Position numbers and translations under genes: made by a program. From positions 12,503-45,312 of the forward strand of contig DHIR01000110.1 in NCBI GenBank assembly GCA_002403905.1: a stretch of 32,810 nt of DNA, in the 5' to 3' direction. The DNA is from Mucilaginibacter sp. UBA4741 (GTDB lineage: Bacteria; Bacteroidota; Bacteroidia; Sphingobacteriales; Sphingobacteriaceae). The notes beneath the pieces were generated by a model. That model was given only the letters and a program-made list of their open reading frames with translations. It made no database searches and was not told the origin of the DNA. Below, one piece after another: positions 15,115 to 23,188 of the stretch (its first letter is position 1; each line of letters starts with the position of its first letter).

Positions 15115-15948
15115 TTAGCTATTCAATAAGTGCATTACATCGGCAGGGCGTGCGCCTTCGTGTACCAATGCCATAAGCGCCTTAGTCATACCAGCCGGGT
15201 TAGCGTGCTGTATAACGTTGCGGCCATACACAATACCTTTAACGCCTTGCTGCATCAGGCCATAGGTGCGGTCCATAATTTCCTGGTCGCTAGCCTTACC
15301 GCCGCCACGCACTAATACCGGGATATTTCCGGCTATTTCCACAATGCGGTGATATTGGGTAACATCATCAGTTGGGTCGGCTTTAATAATATCTGCACCT
15401 AACTCAACACCTTGTCTAACCAATGGGATTATTTTTTCAGGATCGCCATTTACCATGTAGCCACCCACCTCTGTATTTGGGCGAAACACCAACGGCTCTA
15501 TCATTAAAGGCATTGCATATCGCTCGCATACCGGTTTTATTTTTAGGATGTTTTGGATACATTGGTCTGCAACCTCAGGTTCGCCGGGAATGCTAAATAA
15601 GTTAACTACAACGCAGGTAGCATCTAAGCGCAAAGCTTGCTCAACCGGGTTCTCTATCATCCGGCTAAATAAAGCGCGGGGCAGGTCCTTACCGTAAACG
15701 TTGGCAACATCGGTACGTAAAACCAATGATGGTTTGTGTCGGCCTGGGATAGACTGTAAATATTGCGCCTGCCCAATGGTTAGTTGTATAGCATCGGGCG
15801 CGGCATTTACTAATACGTCAACTGCTTTCTGGATGTTTTCTATTCCGTTTAAGAATGCGTATTCGTTAAAAAATCCGTGGTCTATGGCTACATCAAAGCA
15901 ATTGCCTGATTTGCCATTAAATAATCTATTTAATCTATATGACTTCAT
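15115..15948 (-). CDS. Class I aldolase, DeoC/FbaB/LacD family
   Basis: A 277-residue TIM-barrel Schiff-base aldolase. The N-terminal FDVAIDHGFFNE segment carries the DHG motif of FbaB/DhnA-type aldolases. Lys189 in GADIIKADPTDD is the expected Schiff-base lysine, and VLVRGGGKASDQE is the phosphate-binding loop. Relatives include FbaB fructose-bisphosphate aldolase, LsrF and the LacD/YihT-type tagatose and sulfofructose phosphate aldolases. The frame is open to 16053, inside the GH92 gene; MKSYRLNRLFNGKSG at 15948 is the better start and leaves a 52-bp gap after GH92. With the isomerase and PfkB kinase it completes an EMP-like set. Substrate unknown. Confidence 0.88.
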   Translation of the reverse strand: MKSYRLNRLFNGKSGNCFDVAIDHGFFNEYAFLNGIENIQKAVDVLVNAAPDAIQLTIGQAQYLQSIPGRHKPSLVLRTDVANVYGKDLPRALFSRMIENPVEQALRLDATCVVVNLFSIPGEPEVADQCIQNILKIKPVCERYAMPLMIEPLVFRPNTEVGGYMVNGDPEKIIPLVRQGVELGADIIKADPTDDVTQYHRIVEIAGNIPVLVRGGGKASDQEIMDRTYGLMQQGVKGIVYGRNVIQHANPAGMTKALMALVHEGARPADVMHLLNS

Positions 15949-16000
15949 TTTTTCAAAGGTGTATTTTGTAACGTTCTGTACTAATTGAATCTTGTTTATG

Positions 16001-18259
16001 TTATTTGGTGTGTTTGTCTGATAAAGTAATATCCATACGGCCACCTCTTGCAATAGCCCTGTAAGATATAGTGTTTAACTTATACTTTACACCATTTAAT
16101 GTAATGGATTTGATATAAAAAGCTGATGGTGTGCTTTTTGTTGTGTTGATAACAAACTTTTTACCATTCTCCATATTAATTACAGCTTGTTTAAAAAGCG
16201 GTGTCCCCAATTGATAATTATCAGAAACCGGGTCGACCGGGTAAAAGCCCAATGCCGCGAATACGTACCAGGCGCTTAACTGCCCGGAATCATCATTACC
16301 ACTCATTCCACCGGGACCATCGGTGTATTCCTCGCTGCGCACTTTAGCTACTATCTGTTGGGTTTTCCATGGCGCATTAGTGAAGTTGTACATGTATGGG
16401 GTTTGATGCCCTGGTTCATTGCCATGCCAGTACTCATCTTTTATAAAAATGCTATCCAGCGCGCTTTCCAGTTTGTCTTTTCCGCCTAGTATTTGGGTAA
16501 GCCCTGCAACATCCTGCGGGACGTAGAAAGTATATTGCCTTGGCGTTCCCTCGGTTATGTATGAAACCTTTTTGTCAGGATAGAACGGTGTGATCCAACT
16601 ACCATCAGCGTGTTTAGCTCGCGCCAGGCCGGTAGCGGGGTCTATCACATTCTTATAGTTTTTTGATCTTGCAAGTAGTTGTTTATAATCTGCGGTATGG
16701 CCTAATGATTTAGCCAGCATAGCCAACGCGTAATCGTCATAAGCATATTCCAATGTACGCGATACCTGCTCTTTACTATGTGGGGCATTATTTACGGGAT
16801 CTTCCAATGGGATATAACCGTATTTCATGTAGGAATCCAGCGCGCGCCTTCCTTTGCCTTCCTCGTAATCCGCTTTGGGAGGCGTTTCGAAAGCATTTTG
16901 ACGCAATAAGTGGTAAGCTTCCTTAACATCATAATTGACTATGCCTTTTAAATAGGCCGATGATATAAACGGCCCTGTATGATCGCCGATCATAGCGCTG
17001 GTATAACTATTCCACGCCGGGAATATAGGTATCCATCCCCCTTGCTGCCCTTTCAATATCAATGAGTGGATAATATTGCTCACCAGTTTAGGTTGGATGA
17101 TCTCCAGCAAAGGCAGCTCTGCCCGATAGATATCCCACATGGACATATCATCATAATAGTTTTTTCCTGCTGATAATTTAGCGGTTTTATACTGATGAGA
17201 AAATTGGGGATACGTCCCGTCAACATCATTATATAACCGCGGCATGAGCAGGCTATGATACAAGGCTGTATAAAATATGTGCTTGTTTTTGGCGCTGGTA
17301 TCGGCAACCTGGATCTTGTTTAGCGCTTTCTCCCACGCTGTAGTTGCTTTAGCCCTTACGCCGTCAAACCCCCAACCGGGTATCTCGGCTTCCAGGTTTT
17401 TGCGCGCCTCAGCAATGCTGGTAAATGATGTGCCTATTTTTATACGTAAAACCTCGCCCTGGGCAACTTTAAAGCCTAAGTAAGCACCTATATTTTTTTT
17501 ATCGGCAATACTATCTAAAGCAAACCTATTAGCGCCACTATAAACTCCGCTGATCTTCGACTGTCTTTCAACTTTCACCACAAAATATCCACTAAAACCG
17601 GCAGGCTTACCCGAGCCTACATAAATACGATAGGCAGGGTTATAACCCGAAATTTCATTAGCAGCGCGATTAACGAAAATATGTGCCTTACCCTTATCAC
17701 TATTTGGGGTAATCAACAAGTAAAGACTATCCACAGCAGAGGCTGTAAACTGCATAATGGAGCATCGTGTCGTTGCCGCAATCTCGGTGACAAGTTGGTT
17801 ATTTGAAAATTCGACTTTATAATAATCAGGGCGGCTTATTTCATCAGCATGTTCAAAGTGGGCTATGGCTTCTGTAGTGGCTGTTTTTAGTTTACCGATA
17901 AGGGGCATAATAGTGAAGCTGCCGTAATCGGGCACGCAAGAACCGCTTAGCCAGTGGGTGCCTCTAAATCCGCTAATGGTTCCGTCCTGGTAAATGTAGG
18001 GCGGCACACATTTAGTTTCTAAACGTTGGGTTTGGGCCACCCATTGGGTCATGCCAAACGGTACACCTACCGCGGGTATGGTATTAGCGCGCTGCTCTGT
18101 ACCAGCACCATGTTTGGTTGCAGATATGGTTGTACTTGGGGCAGTGCCAACGTAAGGATCAACGTATTTTAGCAAGCTTTTTTCCTGTGCAAACAGGTTG
18201 CTTATAACCAAAAAAAATATGATGGTAATAACTATTTTTTGCTTATTGATCTGCATCAC
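16001..18259 (-). CDS. Glycoside hydrolase family 92, exported alpha-mannosidase-type
   Basis: A 752-residue secreted enzyme of GH92, a family of calcium-dependent inverting exo-alpha-mannosidases from Bacteroidota. A signal peptide covers about residues 1-25 (hydrophobic IVITIIFFLVISNLFA, cleavage near AQ) without a lipobox, so it should be periplasmic or secreted. The family motif HGNEPGHQ contains the expected general acid Glu615. GGMSGNDDSGQLSAWYVF, about 50 residues later, holds the aspartates that bind and activate water. It is first in the six-gene operon, 71 bp downstream of a GntR-type operator. Linkage specificity (alpha-1,2, 1,3, 1,4, 1,6) cannot be decided. Either of the two adjacent Met codons could start it. 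Confidence 0.94.
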   Translation of the reverse strand: MMQINKQKIVITIIFFLVISNLFAQEKSLLKYVDPYVGTAPSTTISATKHGAGTEQRANTIPAVGVPFGMTQWVAQTQRLETKCVPPYIYQDGTISGFRGTHWLSGSCVPDYGSFTIMPLIGKLKTATTEAIAHFEHADEISRPDYYKVEFSNNQLVTEIAATTRCSIMQFTASAVDSLYLLITPNSDKGKAHIFVNRAANEISGYNPAYRIYVGSGKPAGFSGYFVVKVERQSKISGVYSGANRFALDSIADKKNIGAYLGFKVAQGEVLRIKIGTSFTSIAEARKNLEAEIPGWGFDGVRAKATTAWEKALNKIQVADTSAKNKHIFYTALYHSLLMPRLYNDVDGTYPQFSHQYKTAKLSAGKNYYDDMSMWDIYRAELPLLEIIQPKLVSNIIHSLILKGQQGGWIPIFPAWNSYTSAMIGDHTGPFISSAYLKGIVNYDVKEAYHLLRQNAFETPPKADYEEGKGRRALDSYMKYGYIPLEDPVNNAPHSKEQVSRTLEYAYDDYALAMLAKSLGHTADYKQLLARSKNYKNVIDPATGLARAKHADGSWITPFYPDKKVSYITEGTPRQYTFYVPQDVAGLTQILGGKDKLESALDSIFIKDEYWHGNEPGHQTPYMYNFTNAPWKTQQIVAKVRSEEYTDGPGGMSGNDDSGQLSAWYVFAALGFYPVDPVSDNYQLGTPLFKQAVINMENGKKFVINTTKSTPSAFYIKSITLNGVKYKLNTISYRAIARGGRMDITLSDKHTK

Positions 18260-18312
18260 GTTATGTTTTTAATGAGGTTAAGCGCTAAGATCGCTTATCG
18301 GTTTATAAAAAT

Positions 18313-18343
18313 CAAACATAAAAAAGTTATCTTGTATATACAA
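18313..18343 (-). promoter_or_regulatory. Promoter of the GH92-led operon
   Basis: On the minus strand a TTG (18343-18341) is followed after exactly 20 bases by TATGTTTG (18320-18313). This matches the Bacteroidota promoter pattern TTG-N19-21-TAnnTTTG. Transcription would begin near 18306, leaving a leader of about 45 bases to the GH92 ATG. It is the best promoter in the window. Confidence 0.75.
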
Positions 18344-18344
18344 G
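18331..18344. promoter_or_regulatory. GntR/HutC-type operator, CTTGTATATACAAG
   Basis: A perfect 14-bp palindrome of the TGTATATACA type bound by HutC-subfamily GntR regulators such as TreR, NagR/YvoA and PhnF. It overlaps the -33 TTG of the GH92-operon promoter, so a bound regulator should block RNA polymerase. The GntR/HutC gene is divergent, 85 bp to the right. I saw no second copy in the window. Confidence 0.8.
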
Positions 18345-18397
18345 TAATATTTAAGGTTTTAAAACTTTGCCTTAGTGGGTTTTAAATGAACATTTAT

Positions 18398-18405
18398 TAC
18401 ATTTG
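18398..18405 (+). promoter_or_regulatory. Candidate -7 element TACATTTG of the GntR gene
   Basis: An exact TAnnTTTG match, 23 bp before the GntR start codon. No TTG at normal -33 spacing. The operator at 18331-18344 lies about 54 bp further upstream, so autoregulation by direct occlusion is unlikely. Confidence 0.45.
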
Positions 18406-18428
18406 TTAACAGCCTATCAAAAAATTTA

Positions 18429-19145
18429 ATGAGCAAGAAAGAAATAATCCATTTATATAAAAAAGTAATCGAAGACCTTAAGTTTTCGATTGAAAAAGGT
18501 GATTATAAAAAAGGCGATCTGCTCCCCTCAGAAAACGATCTTTGTAAGTCATACGATACCACCCGTGTTACCATAAGGCAAGCACTTTCTGCATTAACCA
18601 ATATGGGTTATATAACCCGCAGGCACGGCAAAGGCAGTATAGTTTCTGAACCAAAAACAGGTTTAGGCATTTTATCAGTAAGCGGTGTAACAGCCGGCAT
18701 AGGAGGCCAAAAATTAATTACGACTATATTAGATAAGCCCATTAAAAAAGACTGGCCCGCCAATTTCTTCTACCAGTTAGATGAAAACGAAATTAAAGCA
18801 GGGTGTATCTTCTTTTCGCGATTAAGGTATATTAATAATATTCCGGTTTTATATGAGGAAACCCACATAACTAATATAGAGTTACCGCGTTTTTCGTCAA
18901 GAAGTTTAGAGAATCGATCGTTGTTTAAGGTATTAAAAGAACATTATAATATTGAGGTTAAAGAGGGCGAGCAAAAAATATGGGCCATACATGCCGATAA
19001 AAACATCAGTAGCCTACTTAATATAAAAACAACACACCCGGTAGTACACATGAAGCGCTGTTTGCAAACAAATGTTAAGAGCCTTAATATTTACTCGTCT
19101 TTATATTGTAATACAGAGGACCATTTTTTACAGGATAGTTTTTAA
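18429..19145 (+). CDS. GntR family transcriptional regulator, HutC subfamily (UTRA domain)
   Basis: A 238-residue regulator with an N-terminal winged helix (KKGDLLPSENDLCKSYDTTRVTIRQALSAL, wing near YITRRHGKGSIVSE, residues about 30-80). A C-terminal UTRA effector domain follows (FFSRLRYINNIPVLYEETHIT, about residues 140-155, then the EGEQKIWAIHAD region). UTRA domains usually sense phosphorylated sugars or other small phosphorylated metabolites, consistent with control of a kinase-containing operon. It is divergent from the GH92 gene, with a matching palindrome in between. Its stop overlaps the convergent HAD gene by 4 bp. Predicted role: repressor of the GH92-to-dehydrogenase operon, released by a pathway intermediate. 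Confidence 0.94.
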   Translation: MSKKEIIHLYKKVIEDLKFSIEKGDYKKGDLLPSENDLCKSYDTTRVTIRQALSALTNMGYITRRHGKGSIVSEPKTGLGILSVSGVTAGIGGQKLITTILDKPIKKDWPANFFYQLDENEIKAGCIFFSRLRYINNIPVLYEETHITNIELPRFSSRSLENRSLFKVLKEHYNIEVKEGEQKIWAIHADKNISSLLNIKTTHPVVHMKRCLQTNVKSLNIYSSLYCNTEDHFLQDSF

Positions 19146-19759
19146 TCCAGCATATCTATACGTACCCAGTCCATACCAGCCGCAATGGCCGATTGTACGC
19201 CTGGGTTACCATCTTCAAATACCAGGCAGTCCTTGGGCTCAACACCCAATTTTTCGGCGGCAGCTAAAAACGGGTCGGGGTATGGTTTGCCATGAGGTGT
19301 TTCGCCCGCGCACACAAGGATTTCAACCAGGTGAGCAATGCCCAATACGTTCAATGTTTTTTCTATCGCTTCGCGCGATCCGCCCGAAACCACAGCAATG
19401 CGTACTTTACCCGCGTGAGCTTTTAAATGTTCAACAACATGTTCAACCGGTAATATCCGGCTGATGTATTCATCATGGTATAGTTTGTTTTTTAACATGT
19501 TAAACTCATCCGGGTCAAAATTGGTATCGTATCGCTTATTGATCTCTAATACAACAGCGGCTATTGGCAATCCGGCAAACTCATCAATGATCTCACCCGT
19601 AATGGTTACACCTTTATCTGCCGCTACCTGTACATAAGTATCGGCATGCGCTTGCATATTATCCGCCAGGGTTCCGTCGCAATCGTAAAGAAATGCTTTA
19701 TAGTGGCCCGTGCTTCGTTTTAATAGTTTCCTGTATTTAGATAGAGTAGCTGCTTCCAT
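19142..19759 (-). CDS. HAD superfamily phosphatase / beta-phosphoglucomutase-like
   Basis: A 205-residue HAD hydrolase with a helical cap of the beta-phosphoglucomutase type. Motif I is LYDCDGTLADN, with nucleophile Asp26 and acid/base Asp28. Motif II is VVSGGSREAI, motif III the lysine in GKPYPDPFLAAAEKLGV, and motif IV FEDGNPGVQSA. Relatives dephosphorylate small sugar phosphates (YqaB acts on fructose 1-phosphate) or isomerise beta-glucose 1-phosphate. It is last in the minus-strand unit, 81 bp after the DUF5107-TPR gene, with a hairpin in the gap. It may clear a dead-end phosphate or be a true pathway step. Phosphatase is the more likely activity; substrate unknown. Confidence 0.87.
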   Translation of the reverse strand: MEAATLSKYRKLLKRSTGHYKAFLYDCDGTLADNMQAHADTYVQVAADKGVTITGEIIDEFAGLPIAAVVLEINKRYDTNFDPDEFNMLKNKLYHDEYISRILPVEHVVEHLKAHAGKVRIAVVSGGSREAIEKTLNVLGIAHLVEILVCAGETPHGKPYPDPFLAAAEKLGVEPKDCLVFEDGNPGVQSAIAAGMDWVRIDMLD

Positions 19760-19792
19760 AGGCCGCTAAAATAAAAAAATTGAGGCAGGGTT

Positions 19793-19828
19793 TTGTAAGC
19801 AGTCTGTAAGGAAACAGCCTACTTACAA
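19793..19828. repeat. Hairpin between the DUF5107-TPR and HAD genes
   Basis: TTGTAAGCAGTCTGT (19793-19807) pairs with ACAGCCTACTTACAA (19814-19828), 13 of 15 bases, around a 6-base loop. It lies 12 bp past the DUF5107-TPR stop. On the minus strand the T-run comes about 20 bases later, so it is a weak terminator or a processing/attenuation stem that could lower HAD expression relative to the upstream genes. Confidence 0.45.
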
Positions 19829-19840
19829 GTTTGCCGCAAA

Positions 19841-22800
19841 CTATACAAATTTCGGCGCAACCATCTTTAAATGCAAGCCAGCACCAAAATGTTCGGCATC
19901 CAGTTTCAATACTTCTTTAAAAGCATTACTTGCTTCATCAAATTGCTCAAGCCCTAAAAGACCTAAACCTTGTATGTACAGGCAATGTGCATTGTTGCGG
20001 ATATCCAGGTCATCATCAAATATCAGCAGGTTGGGTAATGACACGGCGAAGTAGTCAATTTTAACCTTGTCATTTAAGTGTTTTATACCAAACGCAACCA
20101 GCTTGTTAAATATTTGCTTTGCTTTACCAGTATTACCCAATTTCTTCCAGGCTAATCCCCGGTAAAATATTTTGTCGGGCTGCTGGTCGTTGTAAAAGAT
20201 CGCTGCGGATGGCTCATCTAAACCTTCAATAGCCTTTGTAAAATATTTCTTCGCTTGCTCCGGCTCGTTTAGTCTCTCATAAGCACACCCTATCCAGTAA
20301 AATATATCATTTTCGGCCGCGCCAAAAAGTTTGCCTTCGCCTAAATTATGCGGATAGGTTTGCGCTTTTTGTAGTAGCGCTATTGCGGCTTCAAATTCTT
20401 TATTGTTCATTTTCCCCCTGGCTATTTCAACCAGGCTGTAAACATATTGGCCCGATGCTTTTCCTTCGCCGCCTTCCCAGGGATGAAACTGCCTATCGCC
20501 GATTAGCTTTAATGCTTTTTCGTGATCGCCTAAAAAATTATGGATGGCTGCGCTTTCTAAATAAATATCATCGCGCTCGATAGTTGTTGTTAAGTTATCT
20601 TCTAATAATTTTAGCCGTTCTGCCGGGTTTCTATTTAAACGTTTATATAGCTGATCCAGCTCCATTAAAATACGGGCATCGGTTTTATCTAATGCAAATG
20701 CTTTCTCGAAGTAAACTACCGCTTTATCCTGCTCATTGCGCTTATTAAAATAAGCAATCGCCAGGTTTCTTAATACCGTAGGGAAAGTATTATCCAGATT
20801 TGCCGATGTTTCCCAAGCGGCAATAGCATCGTCATACTGTCTTTTATCATACCATAGGTTTCCTAAGTAGTAAGGCGCTTTTGCATCGACAGGATTTAAT
20901 TGCGATGCCAATTTAAGTACAGCTATATCTTCCAATCTATCCGGGAAACAAAGATAAGGATCGGCCCCATCTGCTTTTTTTAGTAGTTCAAGCGCTGATT
21001 CTTTATTATCTAATTGGTATTGAAAATATCCCAGGTAATAATAAACCATAGGGTTGGTTTCATCGCCTGTTATAGCATGTTGCAGCAGCTCATAAGCCTC
21101 GGTATATAACCCGGCGTTGGCATAATCCAAAGCGTATTCAATAAAGTTTTGATACCAGCCCCTTGATAATTTAAGCAACTCATCAAGATGGATTTTGGCT
21201 TGTTGGCTTTCGCCGGATTGCAAGGTTGAGAGGCTTAACTCAAACAAAGCGCCCAGGTTAAACTGATCGCGTTTTAAGGCTTCTTTAGCTGTCGCGATAG
21301 TATCGGCAAGGTTATTTACTTTGCGATAAGCTGCCGATTTTAAAACATAAGCTTTGCTATTATTTGCATTACGATCAATAGCTGACTGTATATGATCTAA
21401 CGCCAACTCATAATCCCCGTTAATAATATCCAGCTGCGCTACCATAAAGTAGCCACTATCTTTCCACGCATTGCTCCAGGTGGCTTTGTAAAATGCATCA
21501 TACGCTTCGGTATTGGTACCCTGGTACTTCAATGCCAGCCCTAAATTATAATAGCATTCGCTATCATATGGGTTAGGGTTTCTTTGGATGCTTGTTTCTA
21601 TCGCTTTGCGAAAATACGGCTCGCTTTTAGTAAACTGCCCGCGGCGCAGGTACCAAGTACCTAAGGCATTGTTGTTGCGAATATCTTTGGCATCCCGGCG
21701 CAACGCTTCCTCATAATAGGGCACCGGGCTATACGTTGCGTGGCGATATTGCTCCAGGTGCTGCCCGGTTAAAAACAATTGTTCGGTATTTTCAACCTCA
21801 TGCGGAAGCAGGGCAGGTTTTGCCGCTTGGGGCGTATTGTTTAGTTGATTACTTGCCGGGTCATATTTGATCAGTTGTTTCCCTTGCGGGGATGTTATGG
21901 TAAGCAGCAAACGGTTTTCATCAACATTCGCGGCATTGATCTGTTTAATATAAACCTGTTCGGGTATTATATCGGTTACTTCTTCAAGCAATGTTTTACC
22001 TTCATAATCCAACTTAATTTTCAGGCTTTTTTGCTCCCCGGTAACATAAATTTTCAGGTTGATAATATTACTCTTATAATCAAGCGCCAGTATAATATCC
22101 TTGCTGGCATTTTTTACAACCCCCAATTCACTATAAGGTAAAAAGTATTGGGTAAAATGTTTTTCTTCGTTAGGCATCAGCCAGCTAAAATCGGGCTGGT
22201 TATCGGTAAACATTCCCGTCATTAACTCTATGTATGGGCCGTCTTCATCAGTTAGGTTTCTATCCCACGCTTGTCCAAAATCGCTATGGCCCCAGGTCCA
22301 TTGTTTTTTACCCGGCGATACATGGTGATTAGCCACATGCAATAATCCGGCCTGGCTATCGTGCTCATATCCGCCTACAAAATCGTATGCAGAGTTAATA
22401 GCCATGTACGATGTAGGTACCGGGATATTCTTATACCGCGAAATATCTGTACCGGGCGAATAATCCACTTTATAATAAGTACCCGTAGCAATAGGGAACG
22501 TAGATACATCGCGCTTACCATGATCAAAAACCGCGTTAACATCCGGCGGGAAAACAGATTGATAATCGTCATTAACTTTAACCGCCGGGTTTGCCCACCA
22601 TAAAAAAGTTTGCGGCAAGGTTGACCGATTATATAATTTAGCTTTAATTTCTATATAAGCTTTATCAGGGTATAGCGTAAAACCCGCCATGCCCTTTGTA
22701 TGGAACATACGCTCAACTTCATTTATCCAAATGGTTTTGCTGCCGTTGCTGGTTTCTTCAAGCTTATAATCTACCGGTTCAAATGTGCTTGGCCGATGGT

Positions 22801-23170
22801 GCTGCGGCCAGTTAAACTCGATACCGCCTGATATCCACGGACCAGTTAACCCCACCAACGCGGGTTTAATAACCTGGTTATAGTATATAAAATGCCTTTC
22901 CCTTATTTTATCATAAGCCATTTGGATGCGTCCGCCCAGCTCTGGCAGGATCATAATTTTGATATACTTGTTTTCTAAAAACAAGCCTATGTATTCTTTA
23001 TCCTCTTTTTCATCATATATCTTTTCAACAATGGGATTTGGGTACACCTTACCGCTGCTGCCCTGGTATATCCGTTTCTCAAAAAACATTGGGTTTTTAT
23101 CGGGCTTGCCAATGCCGTAGGTGGGGATGGTTACTTTTTCTTCCCAGATATTTACATATAGATCGCTCAT
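19841..23170 (-). CDS. DUF5107 domain and tetratricopeptide-repeat protein
   Basis: A 1109-residue protein without signal peptide or membrane segment. Residues about 30-360 resemble DUF5107, a beta-sandwich related to galactose-mutarotase-like domains, with conserved-looking segments LPELGGRIQMAYDK, WISGGIEFNWPQHHRPS and FLWWANPAVKVNDD. Residues about 440-1100 are at least twelve TPR-like helical pairs (for example YYNLGLALKYQGTNTEAYDAF, YYLGYFQYQLDNKESALELL, YYLGNLWYDKRQYDDAIAAW). The histidine pair in NWPQHHRPS and nearby acidic residues could form a sugar-binding or catalytic site. It lies 18 bp downstream of the MFS transporter gene, so it probably acts on the imported sugar or glycoside in the cytosol. 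Biochemical function is not known to me. Confidence 0.85.
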   Translation of the reverse strand: MSDLYVNIWEEKVTIPTYGIGKPDKNPMFFEKRIYQGSSGKVYPNPIVEKIYDEKEDKEYIGLFLENKYIKIMILPELGGRIQMAYDKIRERHFIYYNQVIKPALVGLTGPWISGGIEFNWPQHHRPSTFEPVDYKLEETSNGSKTIWINEVERMFHTKGMAGFTLYPDKAYIEIKAKLYNRSTLPQTFLWWANPAVKVNDDYQSVFPPDVNAVFDHGKRDVSTFPIATGTYYKVDYSPGTDISRYKNIPVPTSYMAINSAYDFVGGYEHDSQAGLLHVANHHVSPGKKQWTWGHSDFGQAWDRNLTDEDGPYIELMTGMFTDNQPDFSWLMPNEEKHFTQYFLPYSELGVVKNASKDIILALDYKSNIINLKIYVTGEQKSLKIKLDYEGKTLLEEVTDIIPEQVYIKQINAANVDENRLLLTITSPQGKQLIKYDPASNQLNNTPQAAKPALLPHEVENTEQLFLTGQHLEQYRHATYSPVPYYEEALRRDAKDIRNNNALGTWYLRRGQFTKSEPYFRKAIETSIQRNPNPYDSECYYNLGLALKYQGTNTEAYDAFYKATWSNAWKDSGYFMVAQLDIINGDYELALDHIQSAIDRNANNSKAYVLKSAAYRKVNNLADTIATAKEALKRDQFNLGALFELSLSTLQSGESQQAKIHLDELLKLSRGWYQNFIEYALDYANAGLYTEAYELLQHAITGDETNPMVYYYLGYFQYQLDNKESALELLKKADGADPYLCFPDRLEDIAVLKLASQLNPVDAKAPYYLGNLWYDKRQYDDAIAAWETSANLDNTFPTVLRNLAIAYFNKRNEQDKAVVYFEKAFALDKTDARILMELDQLYKRLNRNPAERLKLLEDNLTTTIERDDIYLESAAIHNFLGDHEKALKLIGDRQFHPWEGGEGKASGQYVYSLVEIARGKMNNKEFEAAIALLQKAQTYPHNLGEGKLFGAAENDIFYWIGCAYERLNEPEQAKKYFTKAIEGLDEPSAAIFYNDQQPDKIFYRGLAWKKLGNTGKAKQIFNKLVAFGIKHLNDKVKIDYFAVSLPNLLIFDDDLDIRNNAHCLYIQGLGLLGLEQFDEASNAFKEVLKLDAEHFGAGLHLKMVAPKFV

Positions 23171-23188
23171 GGTAAATGCGTATTCGTA

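Noticed and set aside
15949..16053. N-terminal extension of the aldolase into the GH92 gene
   Set aside because: It would overlap the GH92 coding end by 53 bp and add 35 residues not expected in this family; the start at 15948 fits the fold.
9509..18259. Myo-inositol (iol) catabolic operon
   Set aside because: Gfo/Idh, PfkB and aldolase families fit, but IolD, IolE and IolB are missing, and the cupin resembles lyxose/mannose isomerases instead.
9509..18259. Sulfoquinovose (sulfo-EMP) operon
   Set aside because: The kinase and aldolase families resemble YihV and YihT, but there is no GH31 sulfoquinovosidase, YihS-type isomerase or sulfonate exporter. Not excluded biochemically, only unsupported.
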